DNA from: Candidatus Metaruminococcus caecorum
GTDB taxonomy: Bacteria; Bacillota; Clostridia; Oscillospirales; Ruminococcaceae
Direction: 5' to 3'
DNA length: 64,000 nucleotides
Assembly: GCA_904420045.1 (NCBI GenBank)
Contig: CAJFTY010000059.1
Span: forward strand, 1-64,000
A model generated the notes under the pieces. The model searched no databases, was not told the origin of the DNA, and was given only the letters and a program-made list of their open reading frames with translations. Positions 21,235 to 31,806 of this stretch are shown piece by piece. The position numbers and the translations under genes are program-made. Within the stretch, counting starts at the first letter, position 1, and each line of letters opens with the position of its first letter.

Positions 21235-21801
21235 ATGAATTTACCCAATAAACTCAGTGTGCTTCGGGTGATATTAGTGCCATTTTTTGTGGCGCTTTTG
21301 CTGTTGGACTGGATTCCGTTCCACACAATGATCGCGCTGGCGGTCTTTATCGCAGCGTCAGTGACCGATGCCATCGACGGAAAATACGCCAGAAAACACA
21401 ACATGGTCACCACCTTTGGAAAGTTTTTGGATCCGTTGGCGGATAAGGTGCTGGTAATTTCGGCCATGCTGTGTTTTGTGGATATGGGGCTTGTGTCTTC
21501 GGTGCCTGTCATCATCATCATCGCACGGGAGTTTTTAGTGACCTCCCTGCGGCTGGCTGCAGTGGAGACTGGCGAAGTGATCGCCGCCAGCACCATGGGT
21601 AAAATTAAGACCGCCTACACCATGGGAGCCCTGGTGGCAGTGCTGCTGCTGGAGTCCATCGCGGCGTTTGGGGTGTTCCCCGCCTGGCTGCACCTGCGGG
21701 CGGTCTATGAGATCCTCATGTGGATCGCGGCGGTTCTGACGGTGGCCTCGGGCGTGGAATACGTCTGGGTCAACCGCAAATGCATCAACGTCACCAAGTA
21801 G
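21235..21801 (+). CDS. pgsA: CDP-diacylglycerol--glycerol-3-phosphate 3-phosphatidyltransferase
   Basis: MNLPNKLSVLRVILVPFFV; DAIDGKYARKHN...GKFLDPLADK. Confidence 0.93.
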   Translation: MNLPNKLSVLRVILVPFFVALLLLDWIPFHTMIALAVFIAASVTDAIDGKYARKHNMVTTFGKFLDPLADKVLVISAMLCFVDMGLVSSVPVIIIIAREFLVTSLRLAAVETGEVIAASTMGKIKTAYTMGALVAVLLLESIAAFGVFPAWLHLRAVYEILMWIAAVLTVASGVEYVWVNRKCINVTK

Positions 21802-21817
21802 AAGGAGCAAAAGCAAT

Positions 21818-22825
21818 ATGGAGCCAAATATGCCTGTGCTTTCGGTGATTATGCCGGTGTACAACGGGGAGCAGATGATCGAGCAGGCGATAAACAGTGT
21901 GCTCCGTCAGGGCGTGGCGGAGCTGGAGATCATCGCGGTGGACGACGGATCGGCGGATCAGAGCGTGGCGGTTTTAACCCGTCTGGCCCGGGAGGATTCC
22001 AGGCTGCGGGTGCTGACCCAGAAAAACGCCGGGCCCTCCGCCGCCCGGAACCTGGGGATCGACGAGGCCCGAGGAGAATATCTCTACTTTATGGACTGTG
22101 ACGACTGGATGGAGCCGGGAGTGCTGCCGGGTCTTGTCTCCCTGTGTCTGGAGCACCGGCCCGACCTGTTGGCCTTCGGCTACCAGAAGGATTTTGAACG
22201 GGGGGGGAGTGTCACCCACAGCAAATTTTACCGGGGCCGGCTCCAATGGGCAAAAACGCAGGAAGAGCTTAGCGCCCTGCTCCCGGAGCTTTTAAAGAAC
22301 CGGTTGCAGGCGTATTTGTGGAACAAGTTATACCGCAGGGACTTTGTGGGGGACGAACGGTTTGACACTTCCGTCCGTCTGCACGAGGATGCGCTGTTTA
22401 ACTTTGCCCTTTATCGGCGGATGGCCTCCATGACGGTCAGCGACGCGGTAGGATATCACTATATGCAGCGGGAGTCGGACAGTTTGGTCAAGCAGTTTCC
22501 CCGGCAGCGCCCCATCTGGATGGAACAGATGCTGGAAGAGCTGGCCGGCCTGTTCCGCCAGTATGGAGTGTGGGAGCAAAACCGGCAGCTTGTCTACCAG
22601 TCGGTGATGGATCACATCATCCTGTGCGTGCGCGCGGCCATTGCGCCCCGAAACGGATTGGCAAAGGCGGAACAGGCCCAGGTCATCCGGGAAATGCTCG
22701 GTCTGCCGATGATTCGGGAGGGGCTGAAGGGCCTGTCCAGACAGCCTTTGAAACGGGAGCTGATCCGAACGGTGCTGGCAACCCAAAGCCCGTTTTTGAT
22801 CCGCACATTTTTTCACATCATATAA
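21818..22825 (+). CDS. Glycosyltransferase family 2
   Basis: VSVIMPVYNGEQMIEQAINSVLRQ; DDGSADQS. Confidence 0.88.
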   Translation: MEPNMPVLSVIMPVYNGEQMIEQAINSVLRQGVAELEIIAVDDGSADQSVAVLTRLAREDSRLRVLTQKNAGPSAARNLGIDEARGEYLYFMDCDDWMEPGVLPGLVSLCLEHRPDLLAFGYQKDFERGGSVTHSKFYRGRLQWAKTQEELSALLPELLKNRLQAYLWNKLYRRDFVGDERFDTSVRLHEDALFNFALYRRMASMTVSDAVGYHYMQRESDSLVKQFPRQRPIWMEQMLEELAGLFRQYGVWEQNRQLVYQSVMDHIILCVRAAIAPRNGLAKAEQAQVIREMLGLPMIREGLKGLSRQPLKRELIRTVLATQSPFLIRTFFHII

Positions 22826-22859
22826 CACCGTTGCAAAATCAGTCGCAATGTGCTACCAT

Positions 22860-23135
22860 AAAGCATAGAATACATGGATATTGGATGCGTTATAAACGGG
22901 GAAGAGTAGCGTCCGGCCTCCGGGAACCAGAGAAAAACGCCATGGCTGAAAGCGTTTTACAACCGCAGGGCCGCCGTGAAGTGCGCTCCGTGAGCACGCG
23001 GGGGGAACCAGACTAGTATCTCCGCGCGCGTGGCCCGCGTTACAGGCCCAGTGGTAAAGCGATAAATCGAAGTGGAACCGCGGCAGAATGTCCGCCTTCG
23101 CAGCTGTCCGACGGGACTGCTTGCGGAGGTTTTTG
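22860..23135 (+). promoter_or_regulatory. T-box leader upstream of cysE-cysS
   Basis: GGGAAGAGTAG stem I motif; GTGAAGTGCGCTCC candidate specifier (TGC, Cys); AAGTGGAACCGCGG T-box at 23070-23083; terminator hairpin ending in GGAGGTTTTTG. Confidence 0.85.
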
Positions 23136-23225
23136 TTTTTTATCATCATTAGCAGATGGTTCCCCTGTTTTGCATGGGGAATGAAGCTGCGTTTGCCATA
23201 CTGTTTAGAAGGAGGAGTCGACAGC

Positions 23226-23882
23226 GTGTTTAAACGACTGCGAGCCGACATCCGGGCCATCAAAGAACGCGACCCCGCCGCCCGAAACGGCGTGGAAATT
23301 TTTCTGCTGTATTCAGGAGTGCACGCGTTGATCTGGTACCGGATCGCGCACTGGTTTTACAAGCATCGCCTGTTTTTCATTGCCCGGCTGCTATCCCAGC
23401 TGGCCCGGTTTTTCACCGGAATTGAAATTCACCCCGGAGCCACCATCGGGACGGGGCTGTTTATCGACCACGGCAGCGGAGTGGTGATCGGCGAGACCAC
23501 CGAGATCGGCGACAACTGCACCATCTACCAGGGAGTAACCCTGGGAGGAACGGGCAAGGATAAAGGAAAACGCCATCCCACCCTGGGAAACAACGTCCTG
23601 ATCGGGAGCGGCGCCAAAGTGTTGGGGCCTTTTAAAGTGGGGGATAACTCCCGCATCGCCGCCGGCGCCGTGGTGCTGGAAGAAGTGCCTCCCGATTCCA
23701 CTGCGGTGGGCGTGCCCGCCCGGGTGGTCAAGCGGGACGGCGTGCGGGTCTGCCAGAACATGGATCAGATTCACGTCCCCGACCCGGTATCCCAGGAGCT
23801 TTGCAGAATGTCCATACAGATCGAAAAGCTAAAAGCCGAAATTCAATCGTTAAAGGAGCAGCATGCCGATGAAAATCTTTAA
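23226..23882 (+). CDS. cysE: Serine O-acetyltransferase
   Basis: Hexapeptide-repeat region [36 protein letters not shown] start with AGAAGGAGG RBS. Confidence 0.94.
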   Translation: MFKRLRADIRAIKERDPAARNGVEIFLLYSGVHALIWYRIAHWFYKHRLFFIARLLSQLARFFTGIEIHPGATIGTGLFIDHGSGVVIGETTEIGDNCTIYQGVTLGGTGKDKGKRHPTLGNNVLIGSGAKVLGPFKVGDNSRIAAGAVVLEEVPPDSTAVGVPARVVKRDGVRVCQNMDQIHVPDPVSQELCRMSIQIEKLKAEIQSLKEQHADENL

Positions 23883-25269
23883 TACTTTGGACCGTAAAAA
23901 AGAAGAATTTGTCCCCATTACGCCTGGGAAAGTCAAAATGTATGCCTGCGGGCCCACCGTTTACAATTTTATTCACATTGGCAACGCCCGCCCCATCTGC
24001 GTATTTGACACTCTGCGCCGGTATTTAGAATACAGGGGCTACGACGTAACCTTTGTGCAGAACTTCACCGATGTAGATGACAAGATCATTCGCAAGGCCA
24101 ACGAGGAGGGCGTGCCCGCTCATGAGATCAGCGAACGGTTCATCGCTGAGTACAAAAAGGACGCCAAGGGCCTCAACGTTCGGGAGGCCACCGTCCATCC
24201 CAAGGTCACCGAGAATATGGACATCATTTTGGACATCATCCAGACGCTGGTGGATAAGGGCTACGCCTATGAATCAAACGGCGACGTGTACTTCCGGGCG
24301 GCAAAGTTTGACGAGTACGGCAAGCTTTCCCACATGCCCTTAGAGGAGTTGGAGGCCGGCGCGCGCATCGATGTGAGCGAGCAGAAGGAAGATCCCATGG
24401 ACTTCGCCCTATGGAAAGCGGCAAAACCCGGCGAGCCCTACTGGGAGTCTCCCTGGGGAAAAGGGCGCCCCGGCTGGCATATCGAGTGCTCCGCCATGGC
24501 CAGAAACTACCTGGGGGACACCATCGATATCCACTGCGGAGGGCAGGACCTGATCTTTCCCCACCACGAAAATGAAATCGCCCAGAGCGAGTGCGCCACT
24601 GGGGTGCAGTTCGCCCGGTACTGGATGCACAACGGATACATCAACGTGGACAACCGCAAGATGAGCAAATCCCTCAACAACTTTTTCACCACCCGGGATG
24701 TGGCGGAAAAATACGGGTATGAGCCCATCCGGTTTTTGATGCTCCAGGCCCACTATCGCAGCCCCATCAACTACAGCGTTGAGGTCATCGAGCAGTGCAA
24801 GGCTGCTTTGGAGCGCCTGTACACCTGCCGGGACACAGTGGACCGGGTGATGGCAGTTCTCCCCGAGGGGGAGGCGGACGCTGCCGTGCGGGAGCTCTGT
24901 GACAAGCGCCGGGCCCAGTTTATTGAGGCGATGGAGGACGATTTGAACACGGCGGACGCCATCGCGGCGGTGTTCGATCTGGTCAAGGATATCAACACCC
25001 TGGCAAACGGCGATCCCGCCCAAACGGCGAAAGGGACGTTGGGGCTAATGCGGGATCTGTTTGACGAACTCACCGGCGTGCTGGGCCTTTGCTACAACCG
25101 GGAGCAGAAACAAGAGATCCCGGCGGAGGTCATGGAGCTGGTGGAACAGCGCCAGGCTGCCCGGAAGGCCAAGAACTTTGCCAAAGCGGACGCGCTGCGG
25201 GATCAGATCGCCCAGATGGGCTTTGTGGTAGAAGAAACCCGCCAGGGAACCAAGATTTCTAAAAAATAG
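23863..25269 (+). CDS. cysS: Cysteinyl-tRNA synthetase
   Basis: [28 protein letters not shown]. Confidence 0.97.
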   Translation: MPMKIFNTLDRKKEEFVPITPGKVKMYACGPTVYNFIHIGNARPICVFDTLRRYLEYRGYDVTFVQNFTDVDDKIIRKANEEGVPAHEISERFIAEYKKDAKGLNVREATVHPKVTENMDIILDIIQTLVDKGYAYESNGDVYFRAAKFDEYGKLSHMPLEELEAGARIDVSEQKEDPMDFALWKAAKPGEPYWESPWGKGRPGWHIECSAMARNYLGDTIDIHCGGQDLIFPHHENEIAQSECATGVQFARYWMHNGYINVDNRKMSKSLNNFFTTRDVAEKYGYEPIRFLMLQAHYRSPINYSVEVIEQCKAALERLYTCRDTVDRVMAVLPEGEADAAVRELCDKRRAQFIEAMEDDLNTADAIAAVFDLVKDINTLANGDPAQTAKGTLGLMRDLFDELTGVLGLCYNREQKQEIPAEVMELVEQRQAARKAKNFAKADALRDQIAQMGFVVEETRQGTKISKK

Positions 25270-25333
25270 GGTTTGTACGGCGAACGGGAACGGCCTTTCG
25301 GCCGGGACGGAAAAAGCAGGGGAGAGGGCCATA

Positions 25334-26275
25334 ATGTTCGACAAGGTGTTGACGATTACAGTCAATCCGGCGCTGGACGCCACGCTGTGGCTGTCGGCGC
25401 TGGACTTCGACGAGCCGGTCAAGGCGACGCGGGAAACAGTGTGCGCAGGGGGAAAAGCCCTGAACGTGGCCCGGGTCCTCACGAGCCTTGGGATTCCCGC
25501 CCGGCTCACCGGCCTGGCGGGCCAGCAAAATATTTTGTCGCTGGAAAAGCTTTTGTTAAAGGATAAGGTGGACTTTGACCTGATCCCGGTGCGGGGAGCT
25601 GTGCGGGAAAACCTAACGCTGGTGCTCCCCGACGGGCGTGTACTCAAGGTCAACCGAATGGGCAGTCCGCCAGAACGCCGGGCGCTTTCGGAACTTAAAT
25701 CCAAAATCCGCACCGTGCTGCGGGAACACACCGGCGTACTGGTGGTGTTTGCGGGAAGCCTTCCCCCAAGCATGACCAAAGAGGACTATAAGGAGATCAT
25801 TCGGTATACCCAGAAGCTGGGGGCTCCCGTGGCGGTGGACACGCCGTTTTTCACCCAAGAGGATTATCAGCAGATCAAACCCTTTGCCATCAAGCCGAAC
25901 CTGACCGAGTTAAAAACAGTGCTGAGCCGAAGTCTCCGGGGAGATGCGTCGGTTGAAAAAGCCGCTCGGGAGCTTTCCAAGGATGTGGAACATGTGCTGA
26001 TCAGCTTGGGATGCAAGGGCCTTGTATACGCAAACAGGGAAAAATTGGTGCGGTTTTCCGTTCCCCAAGTAGAGGTGAAATCCACAGTGGGAGCGGGCGA
26101 CACCACCTTGGCAGCGTTTTTGGCACAGCTATCCCGCAAGGGGGATCCGGTTGCCGCCGCCCGGTACGCCACGGCGGCGGGAACGGCCTCGGTGACTTTG
26201 GATGGAACCGGTGTAATCACCCGGGCGATGGTGGAAAAGATCCTTCCCAAGGTGTTGGAGCAGGGAAATAAGTAA
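25334..26275 (+). CDS. 1-phosphofructokinase / tagatose-6-phosphate kinase family (PfkB)
   Basis: TITVNPALDATLW; GGKALNVARVL; VGAGDTTLAAFL. Confidence 0.88.
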   Translation: MFDKVLTITVNPALDATLWLSALDFDEPVKATRETVCAGGKALNVARVLTSLGIPARLTGLAGQQNILSLEKLLLKDKVDFDLIPVRGAVRENLTLVLPDGRVLKVNRMGSPPERRALSELKSKIRTVLREHTGVLVVFAGSLPPSMTKEDYKEIIRYTQKLGAPVAVDTPFFTQEDYQQIKPFAIKPNLTELKTVLSRSLRGDASVEKAARELSKDVEHVLISLGCKGLVYANREKLVRFSVPQVEVKSTVGAGDTTLAAFLAQLSRKGDPVAAARYATAAGTASVTLDGTGVITRAMVEKILPKVLEQGNK

Positions 26276-26383
26276 ACCGGTTTTGGAACAATTTTTAAAC
26301 CCTATTCATGAATTTTTTCGCCGGCTGCGGTATACTGAATAGAGTCAAAACCAATGGGTTTTCAGAAAAAAGGAGGATGTTTT

Positions 26384-26896
26384 ATGTTGGAGAAAAAAGT
26401 AGCGGAACTGCTCAATCAGCAGATCAACAAAGAGTTTTACTCCGCGTATCTGTATCTGGACTTTGCCAATTACTATGAGGCAAACGGCTTGCAGGGGTTT
26501 GCCAACTGGTATCAGGTCCAGGCCCAGGAGGAGCGGGATCACGCGATGCTGTTTTACCAGTATCTGCACAACAACAGCGAAGCGGTGACGCTTGAAGCCA
26601 TCGACAAGCCGGATAAAACGTTCGATTCCCTGCTGGAACCTCTGCAAGAGGGTCTGGCTCACGAGCAGTACGTCACTTCGCTGATCCATGAGATCTATGC
26701 GCAGGCCAGCAGCGCGCACGATTTCCGCACCACCCAGTTCCTGGACTGGTTTGTCAAGGAGCAGGGGGAGGAAGAAAAAAACGCGGATGATCTGATTACG
26801 AAAATGAAGTTGTTCGGCAGCGACCCCAAGGGTCTGTATATGCTGGATGCAGAGCTGGCTGCGCGTACCTACGCCGCGCCTTCGCTGGTGCTGTAA
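26384..26896 (+). CDS. Ferritin
   Basis: LNQQINKEFYSAYLYLDFANYYEANGLQGFANWYQVQAQEERDHAMLFY. Confidence 0.93.
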   Translation: MLEKKVAELLNQQINKEFYSAYLYLDFANYYEANGLQGFANWYQVQAQEERDHAMLFYQYLHNNSEAVTLEAIDKPDKTFDSLLEPLQEGLAHEQYVTSLIHEIYAQASSAHDFRTTQFLDWFVKEQGEEEKNADDLITKMKLFGSDPKGLYMLDAELAARTYAAPSLVL

Positions 26897-26910
26897 ACAA
26901 AGATGTTTGA

Positions 26911-26938
26911 AAATCCGGGAACTTTGGTTCCCGGATTT
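26911..26938 (+). terminator. Rho-independent terminator of ferritin gene
   Basis: AAATCCGGGAAC TTTG GTTCCCGGATTT TTTG. Confidence 0.85.
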
Positions 26939-26972
26939 TTTGCTTAACAGCATATGAAAAAACGGCTTTTTG

Positions 26973-27035
26973 TTGACATTGCGTTTCTCCTGTGGTACAA
27001 TATCATTAACGATAACATTAACGATAATGTTAATG
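26973..27035 (+). promoter_or_regulatory. Sigma-A promoter with repeated LacI-type operator
   Basis: TTGACA-17-TACAAT, then CATTAACGATAA twice in tandem (27004-27027) and TGTTAATG, partly palindromic. Confidence 0.65.
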
Positions 27036-27083
27036 TGGCATTTTCCAAGGCATTCACAATACTATGATGCAGGAGGAAACAGT

Positions 27084-30000
27084 ATGAAACGTAGAGGAGG
27101 ACGCGCAAAACAAATCTTGACTGCGCTGCTTGCGGCGGCTGTGGCGGGGTCGTCTTTGCTGACGCTGGCGCAGGCAGCAGAGCAAAAGCCCTACAATCAG
27201 GGCCTGTGGGCGGAATATTACAGCGGGGACAATTTTCAGATCTATGTGACGGGAAAAACGGAACAGATCCTGGATTTTCAGTGGACCGATTCCAACAAGC
27301 CCCTTCCGCAACTGGGGCTGGAACACTTTTCCGTGCGTTTTTCGGGTCGGATTTTCGCTCCGGAAACCGGGACGTATGACCTGAGTGTCAACATTGATGA
27401 CGGGGCGAAGGTCTGGCTGGACGGAAATTTGGTGATGGAGGACAAAGGCCCGCATTATCCGGCGGTTTCTTATACCCAGGCGGTCATGGAAAAAGGCAGC
27501 TACCACGACCTTGTAGTGGAGTATTACAACGGGGAACTGGGGGGAACCGCTCAGCTTTCCTGGAAAACTCCTTCCGGAAAATCCGGGATTATCCCGAAAG
27601 AAAACCTGTATATGCCGGATCAGGCGGCGGTTGAATGGAAGGTCAGCGGCAAGCAAATCAGTGCTTCGGCCCGGATGCAGTGCGGGTCAAACGAAACCGC
27701 GGAGCTTGTGCTGGAACGGGTGGGGAAAACCGGCGAGGTTGAGCAGCATTTGACCGCCTCACGCACCGATGCAAATACAATGAGTTGGGAGTCTGAAAAA
27801 ATGGCATATCAGGAAGGCGCTTCTTACAAGGCGTATGTCCTGGGGGAGGACGGGAAAACCCTCTTGTCCTCTGTGCAGGAAAAGCAATATGGAATAGATG
27901 GTATTTTGACGGTCAACTCCGATCAGACTGTGGGAGAAGTCAGCCCTCTTTTGTACGGAGCGTGCATGGAGGACGTCAATCACGAGCTATACGGCGGCAT
28001 CTGGTCCCAGATGGTGTACGGCGAAAGCTTTGCGGAACCCGCTTCTACGATAGCGGTGCAGGCGTTTACCTCCTATGGCGGGACTTGGAATACCAAACAG
28101 GAAAACGGCGTCAACCAGATCACGGTGGACCGCTTGGACGGCACTGGCCCTAAGCTGATGATCGACGGCACCCAGTGCGAATCCGGCGTGGTTTCCGCCG
28201 ATGTGCTGGTGGGCGGAGGCGAAGGCCCTGCGGGCTTTGTTGTTAAGGTCACCGACCCCAGAATCGGAGCAGACAATTTTAACGGTTACGAGGTGGGCCT
28301 GTTAAACAACGCGGTGCGCATCGGCGCCCACCGGTACAACTACACCGCAGTGGGGGACTATCCCTGCAACGCCCCGGCGGGCAGCTGGGCAAATCTGAAA
28401 GTCGCCATGACCAAAAACACCCTGACTGTGTACGTCAACGGGGAAAAGGCGGCGGAGTACACCGATCCCAATCCCTTGGTAAACGGCTCTGTTGGATTCC
28501 GGGCGTGGAACTGCTCCGCGCAGTTTCAAAACATCCGGTTCGGTGCGGACGAAGCGTCCATGAAAGAGATTGAGATCCCGGATTTCAGCCAAAACAAAGT
28601 GAGCGTCAGCGGTATGTGGGAAAGCGTGTTCCGGGGCGGAGCTCAGGGCGAGCTTTCTTTGACAAAAGAGAATCCCTATAAGGGAAGCCAGAGCCAGCGG
28701 ATTGTGTACACCTCCGGCAAAGGCGCGGTGGGCGTCAACAACATGGGACTCAACCGCAAAGGCATGAACTTTGAAAAAGACAAGGCGTACGAGGGATATT
28801 TCTACGCCAGAAGCGATGAGGGCGCGCAGGTTTCTGTGGTACTGGAAAACGCAGACGGCTCCCGGCAGTATGCAAAACAGGCGGTTGCGGTTTCCGGCGG
28901 CGAGTGGAAAAAATATGCTTTCACCATCACGCCGAACGCCAAGGACGCGGCGGGCCGCATGACCCTGGAGCTTGAAAATCCCGGAACAGTGGATTTGGGC
29001 TACGTCTTTTTACAGCCCGGCGAATGGGGGCGGTACAAGGGCCTTCCCGTGCGCAAAGATGTGGGTGAAGCATTGGAAAACCAGCATTTAAGCGTGCTGC
29101 GATTCGGCGGATGCATGGCCAACGCCGAGGGTTACAAGTGGAAAAACATGCTGGGCGATCCGGAAACCCGGCCGGTTTACAAGGGCTGGTGGTATGAGTA
29201 TTCCTCCTTCGGCTTTGGTATCGTGGAGTTTTTAAACCTGTGCGAGGCTTTAGGCGTAGTGGGAATCCCGGACTTTAACGGCCACGAGTCCGCACAGGAC
29301 ATGGCGGATTTTATCGACTTTGCCACTGGCACCGACAAGAACAATCCATGGGTGCAAAAACGGATTGAAATGGGCCATCCCGAGCCCTACAAGCTGCCGT
29401 ACCTGCAATACGGCAACGAGGAAAAGGTCAACCTGGACTTTGCCGGCCGCTTTAACGCCGCCGCCAAAGCCATCTGGGAAAAGGACGACGACATTATCCT
29501 GGTGGTGGGCGATTTTGCTTACCAGCAGCCCATCGGGGACCCCTACAACTTTACCGGAGCGGATTCCGGCATCACCTCGCTGGAGGGGCAAAAGGCGATC
29601 CTGGACCAGGCGGTGAAATATGACCGGGAGGTCTGGTTCGACGTCCACGTCTTTACAGAGACCCAGGGAAATTCCCACCACTATTTCGAAGCGCTGACAA
29701 GCTTTTATTATCAGCTCAAGCAGATCTGCCCCGACGCCAAGGTAAAGCTTCCGATCTTTGAGTTTAACGCCAACACCCACGACGTGGAGCGCGCCCTGGA
29801 AAACGCCTACGGCACCGCCGTGTGTGAGCGGCTCAGCGAGATTTTCCCCATTGTCTGCTCCGCCAATAGTCTGCAGGTGGACGGCCACAACGACAATGCC
29901 TGGAACCAGGGCCTAGTCTTTATGGACAACGACAGCGCATGGATGCAGCCTCCCGGATATGTGACGGGGATGTTTTACGACGCGTACCAGCCCAATTTGG

Positions 30001-30662
30001 TGGAGGCAAGGCTCACCCCTTGGGATCAAAACCTGTCGGTGACGGCCACTGCCAGCGACGACGGCAAAACGGTTGTCCTCAAGTTTGTCAATCAAAATAA
30101 ATCCTCCAAAAACGTGCAGGTGGATCTTGGGGAGTTTACCGGCAATCAAAACAGCGGGACGGTTCGTGTCTTAAAAGGCGCCGCTAAGGCAGTGAACACG
30201 GCGGACAACAAACAGGCGGTGGTTCCCACCTCCCAAACACTGGAAAACCCTGTGCAAAATGGGAAAATGACCATCAAACTGGATGCGTACTCCCTGACGG
30301 TGCTGGAGCTGACCGCCCAGTCCGATCCAGAGCCGCCTGTTTCCTCAGAGGAACAAAGCAGCTCCGAACCCGGAAGCGAATCGGATGGTTCCAGCGCGCC
30401 GGAATCCAGCAAGCCTGAATCCTCCAGCGATGAAAGCGTTCCCCCCCAGCCGGAAAGCTCCACGGCCGGCGAAAACAGTCAGAGCAGCACCCCGGACGGG
30501 CAGGAGCCGGCAGAGGAGCATTCCTCCCGCGGGGAACAAAGCCATCCGGAGGAGCAAAAACCCGCCAATCCCACCACTGGAGGAATCTTCTGCGGGGGCG
30601 CTTTGCTCACCTTGGCAGCCGCATCCTGTGCATTCGCTGTTTACAAAAAGCGCAAAGCGTAG
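27084..30662 (+). CDS. Secreted multidomain glycoside hydrolase: PA14 + GH51-like (alpha-L-arabinofuranosidase-type) with NPTTG C-terminal anchor
   Basis: Signal peptide; PA14 (GLWAEYYSGDNF...); LLYGACMEDVNHELYGGIWSQMVYGESF; YGNEEKVN and IFEFNANTHD as candidate catalytic Glu; Ser-rich linker; NPTTGG-TM-KKRKA; AGGAGG RBS. Confidence 0.8.
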   Translation: MKRRGGRAKQILTALLAAAVAGSSLLTLAQAAEQKPYNQGLWAEYYSGDNFQIYVTGKTEQILDFQWTDSNKPLPQLGLEHFSVRFSGRIFAPETGTYDLSVNIDDGAKVWLDGNLVMEDKGPHYPAVSYTQAVMEKGSYHDLVVEYYNGELGGTAQLSWKTPSGKSGIIPKENLYMPDQAAVEWKVSGKQISASARMQCGSNETAELVLERVGKTGEVEQHLTASRTDANTMSWESEKMAYQEGASYKAYVLGEDGKTLLSSVQEKQYGIDGILTVNSDQTVGEVSPLLYGACMEDVNHELYGGIWSQMVYGESFAEPASTIAVQAFTSYGGTWNTKQENGVNQITVDRLDGTGPKLMIDGTQCESGVVSADVLVGGGEGPAGFVVKVTDPRIGADNFNGYEVGLLNNAVRIGAHRYNYTAVGDYPCNAPAGSWANLKVAMTKNTLTVYVNGEKAAEYTDPNPLVNGSVGFRAWNCSAQFQNIRFGADEASMKEIEIPDFSQNKVSVSGMWESVFRGGAQGELSLTKENPYKGSQSQRIVYTSGKGAVGVNNMGLNRKGMNFEKDKAYEGYFYARSDEGAQVSVVLENADGSRQYAKQAVAVSGGEWKKYAFTITPNAKDAAGRMTLELENPGTVDLGYVFLQPGEWGRYKGLPVRKDVGEALENQHLSVLRFGGCMANAEGYKWKNMLGDPETRPVYKGWWYEYSSFGFGIVEFLNLCEALGVVGIPDFNGHESAQDMADFIDFATGTDKNNPWVQKRIEMGHPEPYKLPYLQYGNEEKVNLDFAGRFNAAAKAIWEKDDDIILVVGDFAYQQPIGDPYNFTGADSGITSLEGQKAILDQAVKYDREVWFDVHVFTETQGNSHHYFEALTSFYYQLKQICPDAKVKLPIFEFNANTHDVERALENAYGTAVCERLSEIFPIVCSANSLQVDGHNDNAWNQGLVFMDNDSAWMQPPGYVTGMFYDAYQPNLVEARLTPWDQNLSVTATASDDGKTVVLKFVNQNKSSKNVQVDLGEFTGNQNSGTVRVLKGAAKAVNTADNKQAVVPTSQTLENPVQNGKMTIKLDAYSLTVLELTAQSDPEPPVSSEEQSSSEPGSESDGSSAPESSKPESSSDESVPPQPESSTAGENSQSSTPDGQEPAEEHSSRGEQSHPEEQKPANPTTGGIFCGGALLTLAAASCAFAVYKKRKA

Positions 30663-30679
30663 TAGGATAAAAGTAGCAA

Positions 30680-30715
30680 TTCCGATCCAAGCAGGGAAGA
30701 TCGCTTGGATCGGAA
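30680..30715 (+). repeat. Intergenic inverted repeat (13-bp stem)
   Basis: TTCCGATCCAAGC agggaagatc GCTTGGATCGGAA. Confidence 0.6.
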
Positions 30716-30758
30716 AATCTACAGGAACCTGCTCACGGAGCGGAGAAAAGGGTGCGGC

Positions 30759-31772
30759 ATGAGCAACAAAAAAAGCGTAACACTCAGGGACATCGCGGAA
30801 AAGACAGGCGTTTCGATCAATACGGTTTCCCACGCGCTGAAGGACAAACCGGATATTTCCGTGAAAACCAGAGAGCGGATCAAACAGGTCGCCCAGGAGA
30901 TGGGCTATATCGGCAACGCCTCGGCGAGCTTTTTGCGCTCGGGGATCAGCAAGACCATTGCCATTATTTTAGGGGATATTTCCAACCCGCATTTTTCCAT
31001 CATGGTCCGGGAAATCGAGACGTTTATCCGTGAATTCGGCTACACCACTTTTATTCTGAACACCGAGGAAAACGAGCAAAATGAGCGGCAGGCGATTGTG
31101 TCCGCCGTGCAGAAAAATGTGGACGGCATCCTGTGGTGCCCCGTCCAGCAAAGCGAGGACAATCTCCGCTTTATCCGCAAAACCGGCGTCCCCTTTGTGT
31201 TGATCGGCCGGCGGTTTCCAAACCGAAACGTGGACTATGTGGTCTGCGACGACGCCAACGGCGGTTTTGTGGCGGCGGATTATTTAATTCAGCAGGGGCA
31301 TCGGGAAATCCTGTTTTTAAACGGCCCCATGCATGTTTCCAGTGCTCAGGAACGACTGCTGGGCTATCAGGGAGCGTATGCCAAGCACGGCCTCGACAAT
31401 CCGGAGCGGCTTGTTTACAGCGGCTGCGCCAGGGCAGGGGAGGCCAGCATTTTGCTGGAAAAGGCGCTGGGGGATAACCTGTCCGCCACAGCGGTGCTGG
31501 CCTTCAGCGATCTGATTGCCTGGGAGGCGATTTTGACCCTCAACCGGATGGGACTGCGGGTGCCCGAGGATATTTCGGTGGTGGGGTTTGACAACATCCA
31601 GTCCCAGTTTTTGTTTCCGGTTCTGTTGACCAGCGTAAGCTCTTCCAAAAGCGCCATGGCCAAAGCCGCTGCTCAGCTGCTTCTAAACCGGATTGAAGAT
31701 AAGGGCGGAGACCCCCAGCATATTGTCATACCAACAAAACTAATCATCAGGGAATCGGTTCGCCGGTTATAG
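30759..31772 (+). CDS. LacI-family transcriptional regulator
   Basis: VTLRDIAEKTGVSINTVSHALKDKPDIS; periplasmic-binding-like sensor domain. Confidence 0.93.
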   Translation: MSNKKSVTLRDIAEKTGVSINTVSHALKDKPDISVKTRERIKQVAQEMGYIGNASASFLRSGISKTIAIILGDISNPHFSIMVREIETFIREFGYTTFILNTEENEQNERQAIVSAVQKNVDGILWCPVQQSEDNLRFIRKTGVPFVLIGRRFPNRNVDYVVCDDANGGFVAADYLIQQGHREILFLNGPMHVSSAQERLLGYQGAYAKHGLDNPERLVYSGCARAGEASILLEKALGDNLSATAVLAFSDLIAWEAILTLNRMGLRVPEDISVVGFDNIQSQFLFPVLLTSVSSSKSAMAKAAAQLLLNRIEDKGGDPQHIVIPTKLIIRESVRRL

Positions 31773-31806
31773 CGGAACCGAATCTGCGAATGGAGTGTCA
31801 GCAAGC

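Noticed and set aside
22570-23016. 148-aa ORF on + strand
   Set aside because: Overlaps the glycosyltransferase 3' end out of frame and runs into the T-box leader; not coding.
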